From Deltaproteobacteria bacterium (GTDB lineage: Bacteria; Myxococcota_A; Polyangia; Polyangiales; JADJMO01), in contig JACPFM010000187.1 of NCBI GenBank assembly GCA_016182965.1, forward strand, positions 1-64,000: 64,000 nt of DNA, in the 5' to 3' direction. A model generated the notes under the pieces. It was not told the DNA's origin. It made no database searches and saw nothing but the letters and a program-made list of their open reading frames with translations. The translations under genes were made by a program, and so were the position numbers. Positions 30,543-38,886 of this stretch are shown piece after piece; within the stretch, counting starts at the first letter, position 1; the number at the start of each line of letters is the position of its first letter.

Positions 30543-31886
30543 TTACGCGCCCGACGGGCCGCGCGCGTAGGCGACCAGCGCCTCCTGCGCCTCGACCTCG
30601 CCGTGGTGCAGGGCCACGCGGCGGACGTTCGGCATGTGCGACAGCCACGCCAGCAGCTCGTCGCGATCGGCGTGCGCCGAGAGGCCGGCCAGGGTGCGGA
30701 TGCGCGCACGCACCTTCACGCGCTCGCCCCCGAGGTTGACCTCGCCCGCGCGCGCGCCGGCGTCCTGGATGCGCCGACCGGGCGTCCCTTCGGCCTGGTG
30801 GCCGACGAACAGGACCGTGTTCTCCGGCTCGGGGAGGCCGTCGACGAGGTGCCGGATGATGCGCCCGCCGGTGCACATGCCGGAGCCGGCGATGACCACC
30901 ATCGGCCCGGGCATCTCGCGCACGCGCGCCGAGTGCTGCCCCTTGCGCACGGCGAACAGGTCGTCGAAGTCGAGCGGATCGTCGCCGCGCGACAGCTTGG
31001 CGAGCGACTCCTTGTCGTAGAGGCGCCGGAACCGTTTGTAGGTCTCGGTGATCGCGAGGCCCATCGGCGTGTCGATCGCGACCGGTACGTCGGGGAGGCG
31101 GCCGGCCTCGACGAGGGCGTCGAGGAAGTACAGCAGCACCTGCGTGCGACCGATGGCGAAGGCCGGGATGAGGACCTTGCCCTTCGACGCGATGGTCTCG
31201 GCGAGGATCTCCTCGAGGTCGTGCGCGACGTCGTCGTGGCTGCGCGCGTGGCTGCGCGCGCCGTAGGTCGACTCCATCACCACCACGTCGATCGGACGCG
31301 CGGAGGACCATTGCGTGTTCGGGTCGCGGAGGATGGGGCTCTCGGGGCGGCCGAGATCGCCGGAGAGGATGACGCGTGACTTCGGCGAGTGGATCTCGAC
31401 GCTCGCCGAACCCAGGATGTGACCGGCCTCGCGGAAGGCGAGCTTCACGCGTGACGAGGCCTCGATCTCGGTGTCGTAGGGGACGGCCTTCGCCAGCTTG
31501 CGGAAGCGCTGGAGGGTGTCGCGGACCTGCTTGTTCGAGGCGTCGGCCATCTCGAGCGAGTCCTCGAGGGAGATCGCGGTGATCTCGAGCGTCGGGGCGG
31601 TGGCGAAGATCGGCCTGTCCCAGCCGTGATCGAGGAGCACCGGGAGGCTGCCGACGTGATCGAGGTGGCCGTGCGTCAGCACCAGCGCGTCGGCGTCGTG
31701 CGCGGCCTCGGGGAACACCCAGTCACGCGCCTCGCGGCCCTGCACGATCCCGCAGTCGACCAGCAGACGCGTGTCGCCGGTGTCGACGCGGGTCATCGCG
31801 CCGGTGACGCAGCGCACGGCGCCGAGGAGACGGACCTCGCCGTCGGGGAGGGGATGCGTTTCGGTGGTGGCGACGAGCTCGGGCAC
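30543..31886 (-). CDS. Metallo-beta-lactamase/beta-CASP RNA-processing nuclease
   Basis: 447 aa. Metal motif LTHGHLDHVG, then GHILGSASVE, LSGDLGRPES, MESTYGARSH, AFAIGRTQVLLYFL and the C-terminal GLSAHADRDEL. This is the CPSF73-like/YsgI-type beta-CASP family that cuts RNA. GTG 31886 is chosen: TACGCT lies seven bases upstream, and further 5' the reading frame runs into a low-complexity Pro/Ser/Arg tract made by hexanucleotide repeats. Residual extension into that tract is possible but unlikely. Confidence 0.9.
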   Translation of the reverse strand: MPELVATTETHPLPDGEVRLLGAVRCVTGAMTRVDTGDTRLLVDCGIVQGREARDWVFPEAAHDADALVLTHGHLDHVGSLPVLLDHGWDRPIFATAPTLEITAISLEDSLEMADASNKQVRDTLQRFRKLAKAVPYDTEIEASSRVKLAFREAGHILGSASVEIHSPKSRVILSGDLGRPESPILRDPNTQWSSARPIDVVVMESTYGARSHARSHDDVAHDLEEILAETIASKGKVLIPAFAIGRTQVLLYFLDALVEAGRLPDVPVAIDTPMGLAITETYKRFRRLYDKESLAKLSRGDDPLDFDDLFAVRKGQHSARVREMPGPMVVIAGSGMCTGGRIIRHLVDGLPEPENTVLFVGHQAEGTPGRRIQDAGARAGEVNLGGERVKVRARIRTLAGLSAHADRDELLAWLSHMPNVRRVALHHGEVEAQEALVAYARGPSGA

Positions 31887-31893
31887 GGGGGCG

Positions 31894-31899
31894 AGCGTA
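31894..31899 (-). promoter_or_regulatory. -10-like TACGCT, leaderless geometry
   Basis: Read on the minus strand, TACGCT ends seven bases before GTG 31886. No Shine-Dalgarno lies between. The same hexamer and spacing occur before 45293 and 52054. Confidence 0.5.
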
Positions 31900-31903
31900 T
31901 GCG

Positions 31904-32135
<232 letters not shown>

Positions 32136-32404
32136 GTGGGCTGCTGCGGCGCGTTCGACTCGTTCACCGGAGAAGCCAGACCAGCGTCGGCGCGTGGTCG
32201 AGCCGTCGGAGGCCCGGACGGAGGACGAGGGCGGGTCGCGAGGCGTGGACAGCGCCCTGTCAGGAGTGTCCTTGGGCAGCTGCGATCGAGTGTCTGGAAT
32301 GTCCTCGACCAGATGTGTCAGGGATCACCTCAATCCGTACCGTCTTTACCGTTGAGGAGGCCTTGACTTCGCGCCGCTCCGACCACATATATGCCATATT
32401 CAAG

Positions 32405-33103
32405 ATGCGACGGCTGACCTCCAGGCGGCGCCCCCGATCCGTCCAGCTCGAGCTCCCGATGCACCGCCACGGCGGAGCGCGGAAGGGCGCCGGGCGGCCG
32501 CGGAGCTCCACCAGGGTCACGCACGCCGCGCGCCCGCGGTTCGACGGCAGGCGCACGCCGCTCCACGTCACGCTGCGCATGGCGAAGGGTGTGTGGAACC
32601 TCCGGAGCCAGCGCGGCTACGCGTGCGTCGAGCACGCGCTGAAGGCCGAACGAGCGCTGCGCGGTCTGCGGGTCGTGCACTTCTCGGTGCAGGGCAACCA
32701 CCTGCACCTGATCGTCGAGGCCGACGATCGCGGCACGCTCTCGCGCCGCATGCAGGGCTTCGGCATCCGCTTCGCCAGGCGCGTGAACGCGATGATGGGG
32801 CGCCGTCGCGGCCGCGTGCTCGGCGACCGCTACCACGCCCGCGTGCTCGGCACCGCCCGCGAGGTGCACCGCGCGATCGCCTACGTCCTGCTCAATCACC
32901 TGAAGCACTCCGCGCAGGCCGGGCGCGTCGGCATCACGGTCGATCCCTTCTCCTCCGGCACGACCTTCGAGCACTTCGCTGAACCGGTGAAGCGCCCAAC
33001 GGGTACGGGCCCGCCTCCCGTCTCGCGGCCCGAGTCCTTCCTGCTGAGAATGGGCTGGCTGCGTCACGGCCCGATCTCGACGATCCGCCCGACGCCTCAC
33101 TGA
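32405..33103 (+). CDS. REP-associated tyrosine transposase (RAYT, IS200/IS605-like HUH nuclease)
   Basis: 232 aa. The Y1-transposase core is VHFSVQGNHLHLIVEADDRG (HLH is the HUH metal motif), preceded by TPLHVTLRM and followed by a helix with IAYVLLNHLKHS, where the tyrosine is the likely nucleophile. The basic N-terminus (GGARKGAGRPRS) is common in such proteins. No IS ends or TnpB gene flank it, so it is the single-copy, domesticated RAYT type that acts on REP palindromes. ATG 32405; the upstream 120 bases are unusually A+T-rich for this window. Confidence 0.85.
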   Translation: MRRLTSRRRPRSVQLELPMHRHGGARKGAGRPRSSTRVTHAARPRFDGRRTPLHVTLRMAKGVWNLRSQRGYACVEHALKAERALRGLRVVHFSVQGNHLHLIVEADDRGTLSRRMQGFGIRFARRVNAMMGRRRGRVLGDRYHARVLGTAREVHRAIAYVLLNHLKHSAQAGRVGITVDPFSSGTTFEHFAEPVKRPTGTGPPPVSRPESFLLRMGWLRHGPISTIRPTPH

Positions 33104-33191
33104 ACGCGCACGGCTCGTCGTGCGGCGTCGGCCGAGCACCCGCGTTCGCGTCCGCGTCCGATCACTCCAACCGCGCGCGTAGCGCTCCGAA

Positions 33192-33213
33192 GGCCGCGAC
33201 CGTCGTCGCGGCC
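33192..33213. terminator. Perfect 9-bp hairpin after the RAYT gene
   Basis: GGCCGCGAC, loop CGTC, GTCGCGGCC. It lies between the transposase and the convergent amidase relic and could terminate both. It could equally be a RAYT recognition hairpin. Confidence 0.5.
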
Positions 33214-33334
33214 GATCGCGCGCTCCGAGCCAACGGTCTGCCAGCGATCACCGAGGACCGCCGAGAGCGACGCCTCGACGATCGCACCGCGCGCGTGCTC
33301 GTGGGGGTCTACGAATCGAATCCGCGCTTACGGA

Positions 33335-34352
33335 TCAGAACAGCGCCGGGATCGAGTACGGCGGCCATCGGTCGGCCCACGGGCGCGCCTGCTCGAGCTG
33401 GTAGGCGAGCCCGAACAGCAGCGCGTCGGCGCCGGGGGCGGCGGCGAGGTGCGCGCCGAGCGGAAGGCCGCGATCGGTCACGTGCAGCGGCACCGACATC
33501 GCGGGGCAGCCGGCGATGTTCTGGATGGTCGTGTAGCCGACCGCGCGCGCGGTGCGGCGGATCAGCTCCTCGCGCCCGAGGACCGGCGACAGGTGCCCGA
33601 GGCGCCATGGCTCGGTGGCGATCGTCGGCGTGAGCACGACGTCGAACCCGCGCGTGGTCGCCTCGCGCCAGGACCGGCGCGCGCACCGCCTCGGCGAAGA
33701 CACCGCGAGACCACGGGAGCGCGTCCGGGCCGCGCGCCTGGAACGCCTCGACGAGCGCCCAGGTGAACGGCTCGAGCTCGCGCGTCTGCACGGGAGAGCC
33801 ACGCATGCGATCGACCATGTCGACGACGCCGGCGATCGCCGCGCCGGCGACGAGGAAGAACGCCTCGCCGAGCGCGGGGCCGTCCGTCGTCGGCTGGGCG
33901 ATCTCCTCGACCTCGTGACCGAGCTCGCGCAGCAGCGCGATGGCCTGCCGGTGCGCCCGCACCACGGCGGGCTCGGCAGGCTCGTGCATCGCGGTGCGCG
34001 TCCAGGCGGCGACGCGCAGCTTGCGCGCGATCGGATCGCGGACGAAGCCGACCGGGTCGGTCGGGTCTTCGGTGAGCGAGAGGAACAGCGCGCTGTCGCG
34101 GGCCGACCGGCTGATGCAGTGATCGCTGGTCATGTCGAGGAAGTCGCTCGTGCCGAAGCTCGCCGGCACGGTGCGCCCGCGGCTCGGCTTGAAGCCGAAG
34201 AGGCCGCAGGCCGCCGCCGGGATGCGGATCGAGCCGCCGCCGTCGTTCGCGTGGGCGAGCGGCACGAGGCCGGCGGCGACCGCGGCCGCGCTGCCGCCCG
34301 ACGAGCCGGCCGCGGAGTACGAGACGAAGCTCCCGCCCATCGCCCACAGCAA
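33335..34352 (-). pseudogene. Amidase-signature enzyme, 5'-truncated and frameshifted
   Basis: The amidase signature is intact ([20 protein letters not shown], then [20 protein letters not shown]), resembling 6-aminohexanoate-dimer or aryl-amide hydrolases. The roughly 100 N-terminal residues with the catalytic lysine are missing: upstream of about 34345 homology stops. A one-base shift near 33665 moves the frame, with the C-terminus ([15 protein letters not shown] ... [11 protein letters not shown]) continuing in a second frame to 33335. Two independent lesions make a sequencing error an insufficient explanation. Confidence 0.75.
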
Positions 34353-34479
34353 GTACTACAACACCGTGACCCTCGAGGAGCGCGGCGACGCGATCATCCT
34401 CCGCGGCCACGAGTCGTCGGTCGAGCACGTGCACGTCTACGACGCTGCGACCGGCGCGCTGCGCCATCACGACCCGTGA
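34348..34479 (+). pseudogene. Orphan C-terminal fragment on the opposite strand
   Basis: The plus-strand frame [20 protein letters not shown] ... [17 protein letters not shown] looks like a genuine protein end, with balanced composition and C/G third positions. It begins exactly where amidase homology stops. I infer a rearrangement joined the tail of another gene to the amidase. Its family is not recognised. Confidence 0.4.
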
Positions 34480-34564
34480 CGTCGGGCAGATCGGCGTTCG
34501 AGCCGCCGTCGAGCGGGTAGCCGTCGTGGCCTCGGTCACCTCGTCGCCGGTCTGGCCCTTCACC

Positions 34565-35397
34565 TCACAGCGCGGCGATCGCCGCGCGCGCCGTGGCCGC
34601 GTGGATCGCGAGCACGGGCGCGATGCCGCCCCGCTCGTCGCGCTGGTAGCCGCCCGCGAGGTTCCACGCGACGGGCACGTCGAGCGCGCGCGCCGTGCGA
34701 AAGACGATCTCGTCGCGCCTCTGCAGCTGCGCGTCGTCGAGCCAGCCGCCGAGCGGATCGCGCACGTGAGGATCGGCCCCGGCCTGGTAGAGGATCACGT
34801 CGCAGTCGCGCATCGAGCGCACGCGCTCGGCGAGCGACGCGAGGAACCCCTCCGCCTGCTCGGCCCGACGGTACTCTGCGCCCGCGGTGAAGTGCCGAAC
34901 GCGCTCGCCGAGGTCCAGCCGGCGGAGGATGTCGTCGGTGCCGTCGCCGTAGTGCATGTCGCAGTCGAGGATGCCGATCGCGCGCGCGCCGCCCCCGAGG
35001 AGCGCGGTCGCCGTGACCATCAGGCCGTTGAACGTGCAGAACCCGCCGCCGTACGCGAAGCCGGCGTGATGGAAGCCCGAGCACGGCGCGCACGCGATCG
35101 TGCGTGCGCGATCGCGTGCCGCGCCGCCGAGAGCATCGCGCCCGACGTCCACGGCAGCGAGCGCGCGACGCCCGCCGAGCGGTCGCCGAAGCCGTTGGGC
35201 GCGCGGAGCGCGAGGACGTCGCGGACGTAGGCGCGATCGTGCGCGCGGAGGAGGTCGTCCTCGGAGGCCGGCGACGGCGCGTGCACGGCGAGGTCGAGCC
35301 CGAGGGCCTGCCAATCGGCGACGGCCCGCGCCGGCTTCTCGGCGCTCGGGGAGAAGGAGCTCGGGCGGGCGACCATCGCGGGGGCGAAGAGAGGCAT
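34565..35397 (-). pseudogene. Histone-deacetylase-family protein with an internal frameshift
   Basis: The N-terminal half starts at ATG 35397 (GGGAGGG upstream) with MPLFAPAMVARPSSFSPSAE and runs in one frame to about 35105. The rest continues in another frame with the catalytic motifs GFHHAGFAYGGGFCTFNG, DCDMHYGDGTDD, QAGADPH and GGYQRDERG. All zinc ligands and the catalytic tyrosine remain, so the lesion is recent or an assembly error. The shift falls in a self-complementary run, GCGATCGTGCGTGCGCGATC, prone to slippage or misreading. Confidence 0.75.
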
Positions 35398-35602
35398 GAC
35401 CCTCCCCGTGCAGTCGGGGCACTTCGCCGGGCTCTTGCCGACGCTCGTCCGCTCCGAGCTTCCGGCGCCGAAGTTCAGGGAGCTGCGCGTAGGCGGCCGG
35501 CACGCGTCGAGGCTGCACCTCGCGTGGGCGTCGTCGCTGACGAGGATCCGGCCCGGCGCCGAGCGTGTCCTCGAGCGACTGCACGAGGCGCTCACCGCGT
35601 AG
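35396..35602 (+). pseudogene. Possible orphan protein tail (aminotransferase-like end)
   Basis: A plus-strand frame ends RLHLAWASSLTRIRPGAERV then LERLHEALTA, the cadence of fold-type I aminotransferase C-termini. It has normal codon bias, but no body of such a gene lies upstream and it is antisense-adjacent to the deacetylase start. Treat it as a weak relic call. Confidence 0.25.
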
Positions 35603-35737
35603 ACTCATCGAGGATCGGTCGCGATTCTCGGCCAACCGGCGTCGCTGGCCCCGCGTGCCCGATGATTCCTGCCACCGCGTCGATTCCCTGATCCAGGTCG
35701 GGCGATCTCGATCGTTGCGAGGCTGCGCCCCCGCGGC

Positions 35738-36121
35738 TCACGAATGGGAAGCGCCAGCGAGGCGCCGCACCTCGTGGATGAGCGCTCGCGCGACCGTCGG
35801 CTTGGACAGCACCGGCGCCGTCACGTCGCGCAAGAACCCGGCGAACCGCGGATCCTCGCCGCCGGTCAGGAACACGACCCGCGCTGCCTGGTCGGAGAAC
35901 TCGCGCGCGAGCGTCTCGTAGAAGGTCTGTCCGTCGAGGTGCGGCATGGAGAGGTCGCACACGATCGCGTCGAAGCGGTCGCCCGCCCGCAGGAGCGCCA
36001 GCGCCGAACGGGCGTCGTCGAGCGTGGTCACTTCGAACTCCCGCAGGATTCGCGCCGTGACGAGGAGGACGTCGGTTTGGTCATCGATGACGAGGATGCG
36101 TGTGCCTTGTCGTGCGGCCAT
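35738..36121 (-). CDS. Single-domain response regulator
   Basis: 127 aa receiver domain only: acidic pair in VIDDQTDV, phospho-acceptor Asp in VCDLSMPHLDG, Thr in VFLTGGED and Lys in LSKPT. With no output domain it probably acts by protein contact in a phosphorelay. It is divergent from a LexA/CI-type repressor; a perfect palindrome lies one base before its ATG. Confidence 0.9.
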   Translation of the reverse strand: MAARQGTRILVIDDQTDVLLVTARILREFEVTTLDDARSALALLRAGDRFDAIVCDLSMPHLDGQTFYETLAREFSDQAARVVFLTGGEDPRFAGFLRDVTAPVLSKPTVARALIHEVRRLAGASHS

Positions 36122-36141
36122 TGGTTCGTCTTGACGAACCA
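36122..36141. promoter_or_regulatory. Perfect 20-bp palindrome TGGTTCGTC-TT-GACGAACCA
   Basis: Nine-base arms with a two-base centre, abutting the response-regulator start and 36 bases before the repressor start. Position and symmetry are those of a CI/LexA-type operator controlling both divergent genes, most likely bound by the adjacent repressor. Confidence 0.65.
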
Positions 36142-36160
36142 GTGTGGCCTCCGGCCCGAG

Positions 36161-36166
36161 TAGCGT
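36161..36166 (+). promoter_or_regulatory. -10-like TAGCGT before the repressor gene
   Basis: TAGCGT ends ten bases before ATG 36177, giving a leader of only a few bases. It supports ATG 36177 over the in-frame GTG 36144. Confidence 0.4.
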
Positions 36167-36176
36167 CAATCCCGCC

Positions 36177-36992
36177 ATGCCGCGGCGATCGGCGCCCGAC
36201 CCCCTGTCGCGTCGGATCGGCGAGCGAATCCATGAGCTGCGACTCGAGGCCGGCTTGACGCTCGAGAAGCTGGCGTACGAGAGCGAGCTCGGCTCCAAGG
36301 GGCACTTGTCCGACTTGGAGCGTGGTCTCGTCCAGCCGACCGTCGGAACGCTCGCGGTGATCGCGCGACGGCTAGGTGTGCTCCTGCTCGACCTCGTGAC
36401 GTTCACCGAGGATGGGCCGCGCGCGTTGCTTGTGGAGACGTCGCGCCGCGCGCCCCCCGCGGAGGTCGCGACCGCCCTGCGCGCGTTCGGTCGAGAACCA
36501 GGCGGCGAGCCCTTCCGTATCGTGCGGCGGCCGCCGCCCGCCAAACAGAGAGTGGACGCGATCCCGCTCTACGATCTCGCGGCGGCGGCGGGCGCCTTCG
36601 GCGAGGGACGCGCCGTCGAGGCGCGGGCGTGGGTGGTGCCGCGCTCCATGCGCGTCCTGCGGCCGGGGATGTTCGTCGTGAGGGCGACCGGCAGATCGAT
36701 GGAACCCCGCATTCCAGACGGCGCGTACTGCGTCTTCATGGGCCCGGTCCGCAGCACACCGGTCGGGCGCGTCGTCCTCGTGGAGCATCGGTCCGTCGGC
36801 GACCCGGAGACCGGCGGCGCGTACTCCATCAAGCGACTGCAGTTACGGCCGGGCAAGCGCCGGCGCGGGATTCGGCTCGTCCCGGACAACGCCGAGTATC
36901 CCGCCCTCGAGATCGATGACCGGTCATCCATCCGCGTCATCGGCGAGTTGGTGGCGGTGCTCGGGCTCGGTCCCGGGATCGCCTCGGGGTGA
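36177..36992 (+). CDS. XRE-HTH / S24 LexA-like self-cleaving repressor
   Basis: 271 aa. An N-terminal XRE helix-turn-helix (LSRRIGERIHELRLEAGLTL ... ELGSKGHLSDLERG) is followed by a linker and a C-terminal S24 peptidase domain. The Ser is in ATGRSMEPRIPDGAYCVF, the Lys in GAYSIKRLQL, and AAAAGAFGEG looks like the Ala-Gly self-cleavage site. This is the phage-CI/LexA design, so repression could be lifted by RecA or another co-protease. No other phage genes are nearby, so it probably runs a local circuit with the response regulator. Confidence 0.85.
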   Translation: MPRRSAPDPLSRRIGERIHELRLEAGLTLEKLAYESELGSKGHLSDLERGLVQPTVGTLAVIARRLGVLLLDLVTFTEDGPRALLVETSRRAPPAEVATALRAFGREPGGEPFRIVRRPPPAKQRVDAIPLYDLAAAAGAFGEGRAVEARAWVVPRSMRVLRPGMFVVRATGRSMEPRIPDGAYCVFMGPVRSTPVGRVVLVEHRSVGDPETGGAYSIKRLQLRPGKRRRGIRLVPDNAEYPALEIDDRSSIRVIGELVAVLGLGPGIASG

Positions 36993-37279
36993 GCTTTCAC
37001 GGGTTCCGAGGAGCGCGAACGGCTCGCGAAGCGAGGAGTCGATCCTGCATGCGGCCGCGTCCCAGTCCTGGTCGGCCGCCGGGAGCATCCTCCCCATGCA
37101 GCCGCCCTGAGCCGAGCAGCCTCGGAGGCTACGCAACACGGGACGAGTCTGCCCGCCAGAGACAGCTCAGCCGTGCGGCCCTTGCGCTCGCAGGACGAGG
37201 AAGAACGCCGGGCGGGCTCGTGGCGACGGCACTCGTACCCGCCCCCTGCCGAACGCGGCGAGGTGCTCGGGTTGGCGCT

Positions 37280-37405
37280 TCAGTCCTTCAGCCGCGCCTG
37301 CTTCCGCGCGATCTCGCTGCGCACCGCGCGCGCGCCGAGGACGTAGCCGATGACCATGCCGAGCAGCAGGATCGACGGGATGAAGATCAGGTGTTGGGAG
37401 CTCAT
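37280..37405 (-). CDS. 41-residue single-pass membrane protein in the ccm operon
   Basis: ATG 37405 encodes MSSQHLIFIPSILLLGMVIG followed by YVLGARAVRSEIARKQARLKD. One membrane helix, then a basic cytoplasmic tail. It starts one base after the ccmD-like stop, so it is translated with that operon. It resembles a tiny assembly factor; function unknown. Confidence 0.6.
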   Translation of the reverse strand: MSSQHLIFIPSILLLGMVIGYVLGARAVRSEIARKQARLKD

Positions 37406-37406
37406 G

Positions 37407-37682
37407 TCAGCGCTCCGGCCGGGCGCCCCGCTTGGAGAGGTCGGACTCGAGCTCGGCGAGCTTCTTTCCGACCTCGTTCTGCCGCTGGAAGACGCGGACG
37501 ATGAACAAGAGGACGATCACCCACACGATGATGTAGGAGGCGATCATCAGGTTGCCGCCGGGGACGGTCTCGGTCGAGACGTCCTTGCCGACCATGGCGG
37601 TGCCGCGTTCTTCGGTGGCGGGGGCGGTCGTCGCCGGGGCGGCGGCGGGCGCCGCGGTGGCGCTTGCGGGTTGCGAGCTCAC
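37407..37682 (-). CDS. CcmD-like small membrane protein
   Basis: 91 aa: an Ala/Pro/Thr-rich N-terminus, one helix (LMIASYIIVWVIVLLFIVRV) and a charged coil (FQRQNEVGKKLAELESDL), the layout of CcmD, which helps release holo-CcmE during cytochrome c maturation. GTG 37682 overlaps the upstream stop. CcmA, CcmB and CcmE are not in the window. Confidence 0.65.
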   Translation of the reverse strand: MSSQPASATAAPAAAPATTAPATEERGTAMVGKDVSTETVPGGNLMIASYIIVWVIVLLFIVRVFQRQNEVGKKLAELESDLSKRGARPER

Positions 37683-38434
37683 TGCTGTTCCTCCTGCACG
37701 AGACCGGCTTCGATCGCCGCGTCACGCGCGGCCTGCAAGCGACGCGCGAGGATCTCGCCGCGCGCGCGAACCCAGACCAGCACCACCGCGAGCGCGGTGA
37801 ACGCCGCCAGCGAGATCAAGAGCGCGGGCACCATGCGCGGATCGAGGCCGCCGCCGCCCTTGCTGATGACGGTCGGGTGCTGGCCCGACCACTTGCGCAC
37901 CGACCAGTGGATGATCGGCAGGTCGGCTACGCCGAGGATGCCGAGGGCCGCCGCGAACTTGCGCTCGGCCTCGCCCTCGCCGCCGAACGCGCGGAGCACG
38001 AGGTAGGCGACGTAGATCAGGAGCGCGAGCAGCGAGGTGGTGAGGCGCGGATCCCAGGTCCAGTACGTGCCCCACGCCTTGCGCGCCCACAGCGGTCCGG
38101 TGGTGATCACGATGAGCCCGAAGGCGACGGCGATCTCGCCGCCGGCCTGCGCGATGGCGTCGGCCTTGCCGTTCTTGGTCGCGAGGTACCACGCGCTGCC
38201 GCCGAAGCAGACGATGGCGCCGAGGTACATCACGTACGCGGAGGGCACGTGGAAGTAGAAGATCTTCTGCACGATGCCCATCACCGCCTCGATCGGGGCG
38301 ACGAAGAAGATCTGGTAGATCGACAGCACGAACAGCGCCGTCGTGAGGAGGACCGTCGCGACGAACGCGATGGTCGAGGCGTTGCTCGGCTGTCGCGACA
38401 AGTGCGGCGGCCTGTCGGGGGTGGTCGCGGACAT
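37679..38434 (-). CDS. ccmC: Heme-handling cytochrome c biogenesis protein (CcmC/CcsA family)
   Basis: 251 aa with about six membrane helices. The WWD heme-binding signature appears as KAWGTYWTWDPRLT, and FYFHVPSAYVMYLGA contains the flanking histidine. It delivers heme to CcmE or directly to the ligase. Upstream TAGGGT lies 11 bases before ATG 38434. It heads a three-gene operon with the CcmD-like and 41-residue proteins. Confidence 0.88.
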   Translation of the reverse strand: MSATTPDRPPHLSRQPSNASTIAFVATVLLTTALFVLSIYQIFFVAPIEAVMGIVQKIFYFHVPSAYVMYLGAIVCFGGSAWYLATKNGKADAIAQAGGEIAVAFGLIVITTGPLWARKAWGTYWTWDPRLTTSLLALLIYVAYLVLRAFGGEGEAERKFAAALGILGVADLPIIHWSVRKWSGQHPTVISKGGGGLDPRMVPALLISLAAFTALAVVLVWVRARGEILARRLQAARDAAIEAGLVQEEQQ

Positions 38435-38477
38435 GGGCGGGGCGGACCCTAGTCCGGCTCCTGCATCGTGAGAAGGG

Positions 38478-38816
38478 TCAGCCTCCGCTGGGTTGCGTCA
38501 CGGTTTTTGCCGCCTGCGTCGCCCGATCGACGAGCTTGGAGGCGAGGTCGACCACCTCGACCCAGCGGTAGACGCCCGCCTGCAGCGCGATCAGCTCGGC
38601 GGGAGAGATCTCGCGCCCGGCCGCCCCCGCGTGCACGGCCCGCTCGACGAGCGCCTCGCCGCGCCGCGCCTCCTCGCCCATCGCGCGGAGCACCTGCCCG
38701 AAGCTCGCGCCCTCCGGCGCCTTGGCGACCGGAGGCGACGCCCCGCTCTTCACACCGCCGCTCGTGGAGACGCCGGGCACGGTCAACGCGACCTTGGAGC
38801 CTTCGATCAGGGCCAT
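38478..38816 (-). CDS. Type III secretion inner-rod-like protein (SctI/EscI/HrpB-like), orphan
   Basis: 112 aa. The N-terminal 45 residues are Ser/Gly/Val-rich and probably disordered. The C-terminus, ISPAELIALQAGVYRWVEVV then DLASKLVDRATQAAKTVTQ, follows the pattern of inner-rod proteins: a ...P..L...Q helix, then (V)DL.SK...(A/K)TQA...L. No other type III component is visible within the window. A FliE-like origin is the alternative. Confidence 0.55.
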   Translation of the reverse strand: MALIEGSKVALTVPGVSTSGGVKSGASPPVAKAPEGASFGQVLRAMGEEARRGEALVERAVHAGAAGREISPAELIALQAGVYRWVEVVDLASKLVDRATQAAKTVTQPSGG

Positions 38817-38858
38817 GCCTGCAGGTCGACCGGGCCGGCGTCGCGGTTGCGCGATCCT

Positions 38859-38886
38859 TCAGTGCTTGATGATCAGTGCTTGATGA
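38859..38886. repeat. 14-bp exact tandem duplication at the kinase stop codon
   Basis: TCAGTGCTTGATGA occurs twice back to back. The second copy encodes the last residues and stop of the kinase; the first lies just beyond. It looks like a recent slippage event. Confidence 0.85.

Noticed and set aside
32405-33103. Complete IS200/IS605 insertion sequence
   Set aside because: No tnpB, no defined ends and a RAYT-like N-terminus; a domesticated single gene is more likely.
36177-36992. Prophage around the CI/LexA-like repressor
   Set aside because: No integrase, structural or lysis genes within 20 kb on either side.
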